Assembly: GCA_036804525.1 (NCBI GenBank)
Contig: DAIRSE010000011.1
Location: 1-56,609 of the forward strand
Reading direction: 5' to 3'
DNA: 56,609 nt
Origin: JBFLVT01 sp036804525
GTDB lineage: Bacteria > Bacillota > Desulfotomaculia > Desulfotomaculales > JASEER01
In this document: positions 41,659-50,844 of the stretch, piece after piece
Numbering within the stretch: position 1 is the first letter of the stretch
Layout: each line of letters opens with the position of its first letter
Position numbers and translations under genes: made by a program
Notes under the pieces: generated by a model
What the model was told of the DNA's origin: nothing
What the model saw: only the letters and a program-made list of their open reading frames with translations
Databases searched by the model: none

Positions 41659-42576
41659 TCACTTCCCGCCTCCCAAGCGGTGACGCAGGTTGACCGGCTC
41701 GAAGTCTTTTCGAACCCGGCCGTCGACCACGACCACGACGGGGAAACGGCCGGCGTTGAAGGCCGCGCCGATACGCCCTCCGCTGTCCAGGGCGAGAATC
41801 CCGCCTTCGGCGTCCTTCAGGTCGGCCAGCCTCTTCAATGCCGACTCCACCGCCTCCTGGGGATGCGCGCCTTCCGCTATTTGTTCGTCCACGTACTTGG
41901 CCGTCAGCGTCTCCACAAAGGCTTCACCCACGCCGGTGCAGACCACGGCGCTTGTCGCGGAGGCGTAAATGCCTCCGCCCAGCGAGGGGGTATCTCCAAC
42001 CCTTCCGGGCATCTTCAGGGAACACCCGCCTGTCGACGAGGCCGCGGCCAGCGCCTGCCCGTCCCAGCACACGCACCCCACCGTGTCGGCGCGGTACTCC
42101 AGCCCCGTAAAGAGGTTCTGGGCCGGCATCTCGCCCCGGGACAGGCTGTCCTTGGCCTTGCGCCACGCTTCGAGCTGCTCCCTGGTGATGCAGTTGGCTT
42201 CGGGGAAGTGATGCCGGCGCGCGAACTTGATGGCGCCTTCCCCGGCCAGCATTACCTGCTTGGTTTCCTCCATCAGCTTGCGGGCCACCGATATCGGGTT
42301 GGCGACCTCCCGGATGGCGGCCACGGCGGCGAAACGGTTTGTCCCGCCGTCGACGATGGCGGCGTCCATCTCGACTTCGCCGTCAAGATTGAGCACCGAA
42401 CCGTAGCCGCAGTTGAACCGCGGCGAGTCCTCCAGGAGGTTGAGCACGGCTTCGAGCGCCGGCACACGGCCTTCGGCCAGCAGCCTGTGCCCCCGCAGCA
42501 CCGCCTCTTCAAGAAGCTCCATGAATTCCCGTTTCCGGCTCGTATCCAGCCCGCCGTGTACCGCGATAATGCCCAT
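41659..42576 (-). CDS. Isoaspartyl peptidase / type 2 L-asparaginase (Ntn hydrolase)
   Basis: About 305 residues. IIAVHGG starts the family; RFNCGYGSVLNLDGEVEMDAAIVDG is conserved; the nucleophile is the Thr in ADTVGCVCWDG, where self-cleavage makes alpha and beta chains; GDTPSLGGGIYA completes the active site. It removes isoaspartyl residues from damaged peptides or hydrolyses asparagine. The frame is open further upstream, but ATG 42576 begins at the conserved part, with only a weak ribosome site. Convergent with the LysE gene. Confidence 0.85.
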   Translation of the reverse strand: MGIIAVHGGLDTSRKREFMELLEEAVLRGHRLLAEGRVPALEAVLNLLEDSPRFNCGYGSVLNLDGEVEMDAAIVDGGTNRFAAVAAIREVANPISVARKLMEETKQVMLAGEGAIKFARRHHFPEANCITREQLEAWRKAKDSLSRGEMPAQNLFTGLEYRADTVGCVCWDGQALAAASSTGGCSLKMPGRVGDTPSLGGGIYASATSAVVCTGVGEAFVETLTAKYVDEQIAEGAHPQEAVESALKRLADLKDAEGGILALDSGGRIGAAFNAGRFPVVVVVDGRVRKDFEPVNLRHRLGGGK

Positions 42577-42911
42577 GTCTGTATTGTCGTCAGCCTGCCT
42601 GGTTTCTATGCGGGACGGTGCGCCGCCGTTTCCCGACAGGAATTCGTCCGCTTTCCTGCAGGCCGGTGATGGACATCGCCGGGACCTTGTGGTAGGATCA
42701 AAACAGCCAGCTGGAAAATGCTGCGGGCGGCAATGCCGCTTGCCCTGCCGGTTGGCTGGCTTCAAGCACATATCGAGCCCTGTCCGGGTGCCTCTTGCCA
42801 GGAGAGAGCGTTCAAAAACGAGCATGGCGCGGAAGGCGAAGCCGCCGGCGGCGGAGCGTACTGGGTGCTACGTGAGCACTGGACGGCAAGCCTGACAAAG
42901 CCAGGCGAAGT

Positions 42912-43086
42912 TTTTCAACGGTCTCCCAGGGAGGTGAAAAGGGAATCAGGTGCAAATCCTGAACGGCCCCGCCACTGTAATGGGTGAGCAGTTCCTTGCC
43001 GCGGAAAGCGGCATTGCCACTGGGCGACAGGCCCGGGAAGGTTGGAACCGGCGATGAACCCTGAGTCAGGAGACCTGCCCGGACAG
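42912..43086 (+). promoter_or_regulatory. Cobalamin (AdoCbl-class) riboswitch
   Basis: The conserved parts appear in order: GGTGAAAAGGGAATCAGGTG then CAAATCCTGAACGGCCCCGCCACTG in two adjoining blocks, followed by TGAGTCAGGAGACCTGCC, the B12 box. It switches off downstream genes when adenosylcobalamin is plentiful. The first gene begins 150 bp later, after a terminator. The 42577-42911 stretch before it holds no gene I can support. Confidence 0.95.
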
Positions 43087-43158
43087 CAGTAAGCTTACCT
43101 CCGAGGGAGAGGGGGCGATGTCCGGTGTTTTTCGCTGAACCCGGCGGCTAGCCTTGTC

Positions 43159-43188
43159 GACCCGGCCTCGGAAGGCCGGGTCTTTTGC
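43159..43188 (+). terminator. Riboswitch-controlled terminator
   Basis: GACCCGGCCT (43159-43168), loop CGGA, AGGCCGGGTC (43173-43182), then TTTTGC. A weaker hairpin GGACA/TGTCC followed by TTTTT (43081-43132) precedes it. Confidence 0.88.
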
Positions 43189-43236
43189 TTCCGGTACGAC
43201 TTTTCACGGCCAATACATGCTGGGGAGGCAAAAACG

Positions 43237-46062
43237 ATGAGGCTTTGCCAACGGTTGCTAGTTTTTCTCTATGTGTTTGTCCTGCTTTTTGGCCTTGCCG
43301 CGGCGCCGGCGCTGGCCGGAATTACGATCCAACTGAACTCCGACAGTAATGGCATCGTTTACGAGGGAACGCCCATCACCATTAGGGCGACAGTTTATGA
43401 CGGCGGTACGTTGGTCACTACCCCGGCTGTGGAATGGTCGCTGGGCAACCCCGGTTGCGGTACCCTGAGCGCGGTATACGGCGAGGCGGTCACTTTTACT
43501 CCCGCCCGGCCGTCCGGCCTGGGCCGCTGGGACAGCGTGACCACGGTGGTCTATGCCGCCTACGGCGGGGCAACGGCAGAACTGCCGCTGACCATCTACC
43601 CCGGCGCGGCAGCCAGCGACCCCCTGGCGCGGGCGAAGGTCTATCTGCGCGCGCAGCAAGCTGCCGACGGGAAGCTGACCGACGATTGGGCGGCCATCGC
43701 CCTGGCCGCGGCCGGGGAGAACCTGTCGGCCAACGATTGGCTGAAAAACGGCCGGGGGCACCTCGAGGCGATGGGTTCCGCGGTTGCCGGCTGGGATCCC
43801 GACTCGACGTCCACGACGACGATCGCCCGCACCCTGCTGGCGGTGGCCACGGCCAGGAAGGCCGGCGCCGACGTCAACCCGCGGGACTTCGGCGGGAAAG
43901 ACCTGGTCGCACTGCTCCTGCAGCGCCAGGATGCCAGCTCGGGACATTTCGGCCTGCCGGGCGAAGCCGCCTGGGTCAACGCCCACGCCTGGGCGGTTCT
44001 CGCCCTCTCGTCGGCGGGGGAAGCGGTGCCGAATCGCGACAGGGCGCGGCAATGGCTGATCAACGCCCAGAACGCGGACGGCGGCTGGGGCTGGACTACT
44101 GACCGCAATGACCAGTGGGGAGGCTACCTGAGCGACTCCAACGATACCGCCGCCGCCGTCCGGGCGCTCGTGGTCCTCGGCGTTAACGACAAGAGCGCCG
44201 GTCAGCCGCTCGGGAAGGCCCTTTCGTTTCTGAAGACCATGCAGGCTGACGACGGCGGATTCTTCTACGGACAATGGGGCCCCCCGTCCGACAGCAACTC
44301 CGACGGCGAAGTCATCCAGGCTCTGGCCGCCGCCGGGGAGGACCCGCAGGGCGCCGGCTGGTCGAAAACCGGGGGGTTAAATGCCGTCAACCACCTGCTG
44401 AGTCTGCAGAAGGCTGATGGCTCCTTCTGGTGGCAGGCCGGCAGCGATGGTTACAGCCCCGGGCATGACACTGCCGTGGCCCTGCTCGGTCTGGTCTGCC
44501 TCGACCCGGCAAAGCTGCCCGAGGTGCCGCCCGCGCCGCCGGGCGGGGGCGGCGCCCCGTCTCCGCAGACGATCACCGTCACCGCCGGGGTGCGGGGACT
44601 GGACGGAGCGACAATGTATGCCTCGCGGGCGGTGAAGCTGGCGCCCGGGAAGCAGACCCCGCTCGGGGCCCTGGAGGCCCTCGGCGCCAGCATCGAAACC
44701 GGGTTCGGCGGCAGCTATGTGGTCAGCATCGACGGCCTGGCCGAAAAGCAATACGGCCAGGCGAGCGGCTGGATCTACCTGGTGAACGGATCGGCTCCCC
44801 CGGCGGCGTGCAACGCCTACCGCCTCCGTGACGGGGACGACGTACTGTGGCGTTACGTCCGCTCGTTAGCGGAAACCGGCGATTTTTTACCAAACCGGCT
44901 GCCTGTCGGGCCTACGCTTTCCCCGACGCTGGCGGGCGGTATCGCCGCGGCTGAAAAGGCGCTTTCCGCCGCAAAGGATGGGGGGCCGGCAACCACCGTC
45001 CTGCCTTCCGCCCCGCCGGACGCCGCGGCAGCCGCCGAGCTGGCGCGCGCCCTGGCCGCCAACCGCGTCGGTCTCGCGCAGGAGGTTAACCCGGAGATGG
45101 AAACCCTTGTCGCTGATGAACTGCTGGAAGCCGGGCTAAAGATACCCGCCGGTGCTCTCGAACGAACCGTGACCATCTCCGTGCGCGAGCAGAAACGAGA
45201 GGAGGAGGGCCTGCCGGCCCCGGTGGGGAAGACCTTCGCCTCCGGCGTGTACGATTTCGGCCCGGACGGGCAGGCCTTCCGGAAGGCGGCCACGGTCTAC
45301 CTGCGCTGTCTGCCCTCTGAGGGCCGGGCGGCGGCCGACCTGACCTTGGCCTGGTTCGACCCGCAGTCTGACCTGTGGCGTCCCCTGGCGGCGGTCTACG
45401 ACCCGGCTACGGGTCTCCTGGCCGGGCGCATAACCCACTTCACCCGCTTCGCAGCGCTGACCCCGGCCGGCCCCTCTCCGGCCTTCACAGACATCGATGC
45501 GGGCGGAAAAGCGTGGTACGCCGGGGCCGTAAAAGATCTTGCCGCGCGGGGCGTCATCGGGGCCGATGAGGGTCCGGCCTTCCGCCCCGGGGATCCGGTC
45601 ACCCGGGCGGTCTTCACCGGCTGGCTGGCCCGCGGGCTGGGGCTGTTGCCGGGTCCGGACCCGTCCTTTACCGACCTCGGGGTGGATGCGGCCTACCGCG
45701 CCGAGATCGGCGCCGCCGCCCGCCGCGGCCTGGTCCGCGGCCTGCCCGGCGGCCTTTTCGGACCGGAGAAGCCGCTGACCCGCCAGGAACTGGCCGCCAT
45801 CCTGGTACGCGCCGCTCACCGCGCGGGCCAGCCGGAGCAGCTCCCGCCCGAACGGGCGGAAGCAGTTCTCGGGCGTTACACCGACGCCGACCAGGTCGCC
45901 GGCTGGGCGCGCACAGCAGTGGCCGCCGCCGTTAACGAAGGGCTGCTGGCCGGTATGCCCGACAAGCACCTGAACCCCCGCGGACCGGTAACTCGTGCCG
46001 AGGCCGCGGCCTTCGTCCAGCGCTTGGTGGAACGCGAAAGGGCGGTACGTGATGCGGCGTAA
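43237..46062 (+). CDS. SLH-anchored transcobalamin-like protein (alpha/alpha repeats + DUF4430)
   Basis: A 941-residue exported protein. Signal peptide (1-31, cut after ALA). An Ig-like region (about 32-125). Prenyltransferase/squalene-cyclase-type alpha/alpha repeats (about 128-425; INAQNADGGWGW, KTMQADDGGFFYG, SLQKADGSFWW). A DUF4430 domain (444-543; SGWIYLVNGSAPP, LRDGDDVLWRYV). A linker domain, then three SLH repeats (748-935; AFTDIDAGGKAWY, FTDLGVDAAY, YTDADQVAGW). DUF4430 is the transcobalamin-like C-terminal fold, and an alpha/alpha barrel plus that domain is the plan of intrinsic factor. With a B12 riboswitch in front, a surface corrinoid-binding role is strongly suggested. Confidence 0.85.
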   Translation: MRLCQRLLVFLYVFVLLFGLAAAPALAGITIQLNSDSNGIVYEGTPITIRATVYDGGTLVTTPAVEWSLGNPGCGTLSAVYGEAVTFTPARPSGLGRWDSVTTVVYAAYGGATAELPLTIYPGAAASDPLARAKVYLRAQQAADGKLTDDWAAIALAAAGENLSANDWLKNGRGHLEAMGSAVAGWDPDSTSTTTIARTLLAVATARKAGADVNPRDFGGKDLVALLLQRQDASSGHFGLPGEAAWVNAHAWAVLALSSAGEAVPNRDRARQWLINAQNADGGWGWTTDRNDQWGGYLSDSNDTAAAVRALVVLGVNDKSAGQPLGKALSFLKTMQADDGGFFYGQWGPPSDSNSDGEVIQALAAAGEDPQGAGWSKTGGLNAVNHLLSLQKADGSFWWQAGSDGYSPGHDTAVALLGLVCLDPAKLPEVPPAPPGGGGAPSPQTITVTAGVRGLDGATMYASRAVKLAPGKQTPLGALEALGASIETGFGGSYVVSIDGLAEKQYGQASGWIYLVNGSAPPAACNAYRLRDGDDVLWRYVRSLAETGDFLPNRLPVGPTLSPTLAGGIAAAEKALSAAKDGGPATTVLPSAPPDAAAAAELARALAANRVGLAQEVNPEMETLVADELLEAGLKIPAGALERTVTISVREQKREEEGLPAPVGKTFASGVYDFGPDGQAFRKAATVYLRCLPSEGRAAADLTLAWFDPQSDLWRPLAAVYDPATGLLAGRITHFTRFAALTPAGPSPAFTDIDAGGKAWYAGAVKDLAARGVIGADEGPAFRPGDPVTRAVFTGWLARGLGLLPGPDPSFTDLGVDAAYRAEIGAAARRGLVRGLPGGLFGPEKPLTRQELAAILVRAAHRAGQPEQLPPERAEAVLGRYTDADQVAGWARTAVAAAVNEGLLAGMPDKHLNPRGPVTRAEAAAFVQRLVERERAVRDAA

Positions 46063-47188
46063 ACCGTTGTCTTTCAAGGGCCTGGCCGTGGCTCTTTTTC
46101 TCGTCCTGTTCCTGGGTATCCTGGGCTGCGGCACGGCGGCGGGTCCGCCCGAAATGTCTTCGCCGGCGGCCGCAACGTCGGCGCCGGAAAGGGCACCGGC
46201 AGAAAACCTGCGGTCTGCGCCGTCATCGGTGGCTGGCGGCGCAGGCGATCCCGCCGGGGTTCCGGCGCTGCAAACCGGCGAAGAACACACCCCTGCCTCT
46301 TCCGGTGACCGTGAGAACACAACCGCACCCGGAGGGCAACGGGCGGCCGGCGGCCCTAAAGTAACCCTCTGGGTGACGCGGGACTTCGGCCGGGAAACCC
46401 TCTTCGCGGCCGAGGTGCCCCTGCCGCCCGGAAGTGACGTACTATCGCTCCTCAAGAACCACACCCGGGTCGAAACGGCTTACGGCGGCAAGTTCGTGAA
46501 CGCGATCAACGGCATTCGGTCAGACGGACGGGGCGGACGCTTGGACTGGTTTTACTGGGTCAACGGTGTCCTTGCCCCCGTCGGTGCCGCCGATTTCCGG
46601 CCCGTCCCCGGGGACGTGGTCTGGTGGGACTACCGTGACTGGAGCGCCGGTCCGCCTGCTCCGGCCGTTGTGGGAGCCTATCCTTGTCCCTTAAAAGGAG
46701 GCGCGCCCGTGCTTGTTCTTTATCCCGAGGGGCAGTCCGACCTGTTCCGGCAGGTGGCGGGAGCTCTTGCCACTCAAGGCATTCAGGCTTGCGGAAGCAT
46801 AGTTGATGACCGGGCCGTCCTTCAGCGGAATACGCCGGTCCTCGTTGTGGGGTTGTGGAGGGATCTGGCATCCTCGGCACTGGCTAAGATCGTTGAGCGG
46901 GGAGCCCGCTCGGGCATCTATTGCCGTCTTACTGCCGACGGTTTTACAGCGTTGGACGAGCGGGGGAACGCTACCGTGGACCTGAAAGAAAGCTGCGGGA
47001 CGGTCCTGGCAACAGCCGCCGGCCCGGGGGACAGGAACCCGCTGTGGGTCGTGACGGCGACTGATGACGCCGGCCTGAAAGCAGCGGTCAGAGTCCTCGA
47101 AGATCCTTCGAAGCTTCGCTTCCGGTGCGGTGTCCTGGTACAGGAGTCTCAGGTCACTGCCCTGCCGGCGGGAGGTGCTGCAAGATGA
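46052..47188 (+). CDS. DUF4430 lipoprotein, candidate corrinoid-binding partner
   Basis: A 378-residue lipoprotein (lipobox LGILGC, Cys26). A low-complexity Ala/Pro/Ser/Gly tether (27-100) leads to a DUF4430 domain (about 103-198; WFYWVNGVLAPVG, PGDVVWWDYRDW). A C-terminal alpha/beta region (about 205-370; PVLVLYPEGQSDLF) is unrecognised. The frame is open from 45995, but ATG 46052 starts the signal sequence and overlaps the previous stop by 11 bases. It supplies the beta-domain half of a transcobalamin-like module next to the membrane. Confidence 0.8.
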   Translation: MRRKPLSFKGLAVALFLVLFLGILGCGTAAGPPEMSSPAAATSAPERAPAENLRSAPSSVAGGAGDPAGVPALQTGEEHTPASSGDRENTTAPGGQRAAGGPKVTLWVTRDFGRETLFAAEVPLPPGSDVLSLLKNHTRVETAYGGKFVNAINGIRSDGRGGRLDWFYWVNGVLAPVGAADFRPVPGDVVWWDYRDWSAGPPAPAVVGAYPCPLKGGAPVLVLYPEGQSDLFRQVAGALATQGIQACGSIVDDRAVLQRNTPVLVVGLWRDLASSALAKIVERGARSGIYCRLTADGFTALDERGNATVDLKESCGTVLATAAGPGDRNPLWVVTATDDAGLKAAVRVLEDPSKLRFRCGVLVQESQVTALPAGGAAR

Positions 47189-48339
47189 AAGCGAGACTTG
47201 TTCTAGTCCAGGCCGTGCTGTGTTTTTGGCTGGTTATCTGCCTGGCTTTGCCGGCGAGCGCTTCCGATTCTGTTGACGCTTCACTTCAAAGAGCCTGTGC
47301 GTACCTGTCCGGCCAGCAGGTCTCTGACTATCCCTGGGCTTCGATTGCCTTGCGAGCGGCAGGATGTCCCCGTGCCGGGGACTTTTCCTTGTCCCGCCTG
47401 CCGGAGGACGGCCCGACAACCGGCCTGGTGCGGATGATCATCGCCGGAACGCTTTTTGGGTCTCCCGGTACGGACGAGGCCGTGACGAGGCTTCAGCACC
47501 TGCAGCTGAAGAACGGCAAATTTGCTGACAACACAGCGGGCCAGGGGAAAGAACTGGTCAACGCTCACGTGTGGGCGATCATAGCCCTGGCTGCTGCGGG
47601 AAGGGAAATACCCGACGGGGACGCGGCCCTGGACTGGCTTCTTGAGCAGCAGCATGCCGACGGCGGATTTTCCTATGGTACATCCGTTCCGGAGTCGGAT
47701 GTCGATATAACAGCGATGGCCCTTTGCGCGATGAAGGCTCTGGGTTTGGAAGCGGACAGCCCCCCGGTGACATCTGCCTTTTCCTTTTTGCACAGCCGCC
47801 AGCAGCCCGGCGGGGGGTTTGTTTCATGGGGAGTAGAGTCCTGCGAATCGAGCGCCTGGGTTATCCAGGCTCTTGTTGCCTACGGCATGGACCCGCAAGG
47901 CGGGGACTGGACTCAGCCAGGCGGGAACCCCGTTCAGGCCCTGCTGGCTTTCCAGCGGCCGGATGGCTCTTTTGCCCACTACCGGGGAGGGCCGGCCGAC
48001 ATTATCGCCACCAGCCAGGCCCTGCTGGCGCTGGGGGACCTGAAACGCGGGAGGCCTTTCTGGGCCCTGCCGCGGTCCGGCAGGTTCAGCGATCTCGGTC
48101 CGGAGCACTGGGCGCACGCGGCAGTAGCCGAACTCGCCGCAGTGCTGTGCCTGATGGCGAAACTGTCCGTTCCGCCCGCCGCCGGGCCCTGGTGGACCGG
48201 GCCGGTGGAAGCGGGACGGCGAGCAGGTTTGCTCTATCCCGGCTTCAGCCCGGAAAAGCCCGCCGGGCGGGCGCAGGTTGCCTGGAGCTTGTTTGCGGCT
48301 CTCCGGGCCGGGAGTGGAACAAGTAATGGGCCGCAATAG
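47185..48339 (+). CDS. Secreted alpha/alpha-repeat (prenyltransferase-like) protein
   Basis: A 384-residue exported protein. Signal peptide ends near ALPASAS (about residue 27). Repeats like those of the first gene follow: LQRACAYLSGQQ, LQHLQLKNGKFAD, WLLEQQHADGGFSYG, FLHSRQQPGGGFVSWG, LLAFQRPDGSFAHY. The C-terminus (about 300-375) has one SLH-like unit starting RFSDLGPEHWAHAA. It has no DUF4430, so it looks like the alpha-domain half alone. ATGA overlap (4 bases) with the lipoprotein gene. Confidence 0.8.
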   Translation: MKARLVLVQAVLCFWLVICLALPASASDSVDASLQRACAYLSGQQVSDYPWASIALRAAGCPRAGDFSLSRLPEDGPTTGLVRMIIAGTLFGSPGTDEAVTRLQHLQLKNGKFADNTAGQGKELVNAHVWAIIALAAAGREIPDGDAALDWLLEQQHADGGFSYGTSVPESDVDITAMALCAMKALGLEADSPPVTSAFSFLHSRQQPGGGFVSWGVESCESSAWVIQALVAYGMDPQGGDWTQPGGNPVQALLAFQRPDGSFAHYRGGPADIIATSQALLALGDLKRGRPFWALPRSGRFSDLGPEHWAHAAVAELAAVLCLMAKLSVPPAAGPWWTGPVEAGRRAGLLYPGFSPEKPAGRAQVAWSLFAALRAGSGTSNGPQ

Positions 48340-49228
48340 ACGCGAATCACTGCACTCGTTGGCGGCCGGCCTCTACTTCGGGGCTCTGCTGACGGCAAGC
48401 CTGGTCTACCAGCATCCTTTGCCCCTGGCCGTGCTCGGCCTGGCGGCCTTTGCCGGTCTGGTCGTTGCCCGGGGTTGGGCGCAGGCCGCCAGGCCGCTGC
48501 ACGCCCTCGTGCCTGTGGCGGCCGCTGTGGTTTGCTTGAACGCCTTGCTGGTCCGCGCAGGAACTACAATCATCTGGGACCCCGGCTGGTATTGGCCGCT
48601 GTTCGGCAGGGTGCAGGTTTCACTGGAAGCCGTCTGTTTCGGTGTTGTGATGGCCCTCCGTCTCGCCGTCGTGTGGCTCGCTTTTCTGCTCTATGACCGG
48701 CTGACCGAACATGACAGGGCCTTTGCCTTCCTGGCGGCACGAATGCCGAGAACGGCGCTTACCGTTTTGGTGGCTCTGCGCTTGCTGCCGGTCCTGGCTG
48801 CCGATTTCCGGTCGGTGGAAGAGGCGCACGCGGCCCGGGGTCTGTCCCTTGGCGACGGGTCCGTGGCGGCGCGCTTCCGGGGTTATGCAGTGGTGCTTGC
48901 GGGGATGCTCGTGCTCGCCCTCGAAAGGTCGCTGGAGATGGCGGAGGCTATGCACGCCCGGGGTTTCGGGTCCGGGAGGAGGACACACCTCCCCGAAAGG
49001 TGGGCCGGACGTGACTGTTTTGCCGTCTGCGGGGCGGTTCTGGTGCTCGGCGGGTTGGGTTACGGCCTTTTCTCCGGCGCGGCCCGGGTCGGCTTCTACC
49101 CCCTCCTGGAGGGGTTTTACCGTGAAAATCTTTGGATTGTTGTGATGCTTACAGCGGCAGGGGGCTCGCTCCTGCCGCTCTGGTACTGGGGGGTTGAACA
49201 CTGGCCATCCTGGCGGCGGAAAACTTAG
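48326..49228 (+). CDS. ecfT: ECF transporter transmembrane protein EcfT
   Basis: A 300-residue integral membrane protein. The two Ala-Arg-Gly coupling motifs that bind the ATPases are present: EEAHAARGL and EAMHARGFGSG, about 45 residues apart. Five or so helices lie around them. ATG 48326 follows GGAG and overlaps the previous gene by 14 bases; the frame is open further back to 48278. It joins the ATPases to the S component. Confidence 0.9.
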   Translation: MGRNRRESLHSLAAGLYFGALLTASLVYQHPLPLAVLGLAAFAGLVVARGWAQAARPLHALVPVAAAVVCLNALLVRAGTTIIWDPGWYWPLFGRVQVSLEAVCFGVVMALRLAVVWLAFLLYDRLTEHDRAFAFLAARMPRTALTVLVALRLLPVLAADFRSVEEAHAARGLSLGDGSVAARFRGYAVVLAGMLVLALERSLEMAEAMHARGFGSGRRTHLPERWAGRDCFAVCGAVLVLGGLGYGLFSGAARVGFYPLLEGFYRENLWIVVMLTAAGGSLLPLWYWGVEHWPSWRRKT

Positions 49229-50844
49229 TCTACACCTACCCCGGGCGGAGCGCACCCGCCCTGCAGGGTATGAGCCTCGAGATCGAGGAAGGAACCTTTG
49301 TTCTCTTGGCAGGTCCTTCGGGATCGGGGAAGAGCACAGTGCTGCGCGCCTTTGCCGGGCTGGTGCCCGACTTTCACGGCGGCGTCTTCGGCGGCCGTGT
49401 GCTGTTGGACGGCCGTGACCTGCGTGATGTCGGGCGGCGGGAACTGGCCCAAAGCGTGGGCATTGTCTTCCAGGACCCGGAAAAGCAGCTGGTGATGACT
49501 ACGGTGGAGCGCGAACTGTGCTTCGGCCTGGAAAACATCGGGTTGCCGCCAACGGTCATCGCCCGGAGAGTGGCTGAGGGGGCGGAATTCCTCGGCTTGA
49601 CCCCGTACCTCCGGACCCCGACGGCGGAGCTTTCCGGGGGGCTGAAACAGAAAACCGTCCTGGCGGCCGTCCTCGTGATGCAGCCCCGGGTGTTGCTGCT
49701 CGACGAACCGACTTCACAGCTGGACCCCGCGGCGGCCGACGAGTTTCTGTCACTGGTGCGGCGGCTGAACCAGGAGTACGGCCTTACCGTAATCCTGAGC
49801 GAGCAGCGCCTGGACCGCTGCTATCATCTTGCCGACCGCGTGGCCGTGATGGAAGCGGGGCGGGTGGTAATAGACGCTCCTCCCCGGGAAGCGGCGAAAC
49901 TGGCTCTCAATGCCGGATTGCCTTACGTCCCGGCGGTGACGCGGCTGCTGGCCGCAGTCAGTGGAAGGCACCCGCTCACCGTGGCCGAGGGACGCCGGGA
50001 GCTGCTCCGCACGGTGGCGGGCGGTCACGCGGGGCAGGCCCAGGGGGCGCGAACGGGCCCGGCTGACCTCGCAGTCGAGGCCAGCCGGGTCCGGTATACC
50101 TACCCCCGCGGCGCAGCCGCTGTAACCGATCTTTCCCTTGCGGTTCCCGCCGGCGCGATAACGGCTGTCGTCGGCCCCAACGGAGCGGGCAAGAGTACCC
50201 TTCTCAAGCTCCTCGCCGGTTTGCTCAAGCCGGACGGCGGGCAGATCCGCATCTTCGGGCGTGACCGCGGGACGCTGAACAAGACCGGCCTGGCCGCCGG
50301 GGTAGCCTACCTGGCCCAGAACCCCAACGACTACCTCTTCCGTGATACGGTTGTAGAAGAACTCGGCTTCACCCTCCGCGCCCTGGGCCGGTCCGGGCCG
50401 GTGGCCGATGTGCTGGCCGCCTGCGGCCTGTCCGACCTGGCCGGGGTGAATCCGCGCGATCTTTCGGCGGGGGAGCGCCAGCGCGTGGCCCTCGCTTCAC
50501 TGCTGGTCGCCGGGCCCTCGTTGATCCTCCTCGATGAGCCGACGCGGGGGGTGGACCAGCCCGCCAAGGATACTCTGGGCCGCCTCTTGGATCGGCTTTG
50601 CCGGCAGGATGGCAAAAGCGTGCTCCTGGTTACCCACGACGTGGACTTTGTGGCTGAGTGGGCGGCAAAGGTGGTCTTTATGGCCGGAGGCAGGGTCCTG
50701 GCCGCCGGAACGCCGGCGGAGGTCCTAGGCGACTCTTTGTTTTACAGCCCGCAAGTGGCGCGGCTCTTCCGCGGGGTGGCCGAAGTGACGACTTTCAGTG
50801 CCGCCCGGGCTTGGATGGCGCAGGCGGGTGCCGGGCATGGCTAG
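49201..50844 (+). CDS. Fused ECF ATPase EcfA-EcfA'
   Basis: About 547 residues with two complete ABC ATPase domains. First: A-loop VYTYPG, Walker A GPSGSGKST, Q-loop FQDPEKQL, signature LSGGLKQKT, Walker B LLLDEPTS. Second: VRYTYPRG, GPNGAGKST, LAQNPNDYLF, LSAGERQRV, LILLDEPTRGVD. The first ATG (49270) would cut off the first strand and the A-loop aromatic residue. No ATG, GTG or TTG lies before it in frame, but CTG 49201 has GGGGGG about seven bases upstream, so a CTG start is likely. It overlaps ecfT by 28 bases. Confidence 0.88.
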   Translation: MAILAAENLVYTYPGRSAPALQGMSLEIEEGTFVLLAGPSGSGKSTVLRAFAGLVPDFHGGVFGGRVLLDGRDLRDVGRRELAQSVGIVFQDPEKQLVMTTVERELCFGLENIGLPPTVIARRVAEGAEFLGLTPYLRTPTAELSGGLKQKTVLAAVLVMQPRVLLLDEPTSQLDPAAADEFLSLVRRLNQEYGLTVILSEQRLDRCYHLADRVAVMEAGRVVIDAPPREAAKLALNAGLPYVPAVTRLLAAVSGRHPLTVAEGRRELLRTVAGGHAGQAQGARTGPADLAVEASRVRYTYPRGAAAVTDLSLAVPAGAITAVVGPNGAGKSTLLKLLAGLLKPDGGQIRIFGRDRGTLNKTGLAAGVAYLAQNPNDYLFRDTVVEELGFTLRALGRSGPVADVLAACGLSDLAGVNPRDLSAGERQRVALASLLVAGPSLILLDEPTRGVDQPAKDTLGRLLDRLCRQDGKSVLLVTHDVDFVAEWAAKVVFMAGGRVLAAGTPAEVLGDSLFYSPQVARLFRGVAEVTTFSAARAWMAQAGAGHG

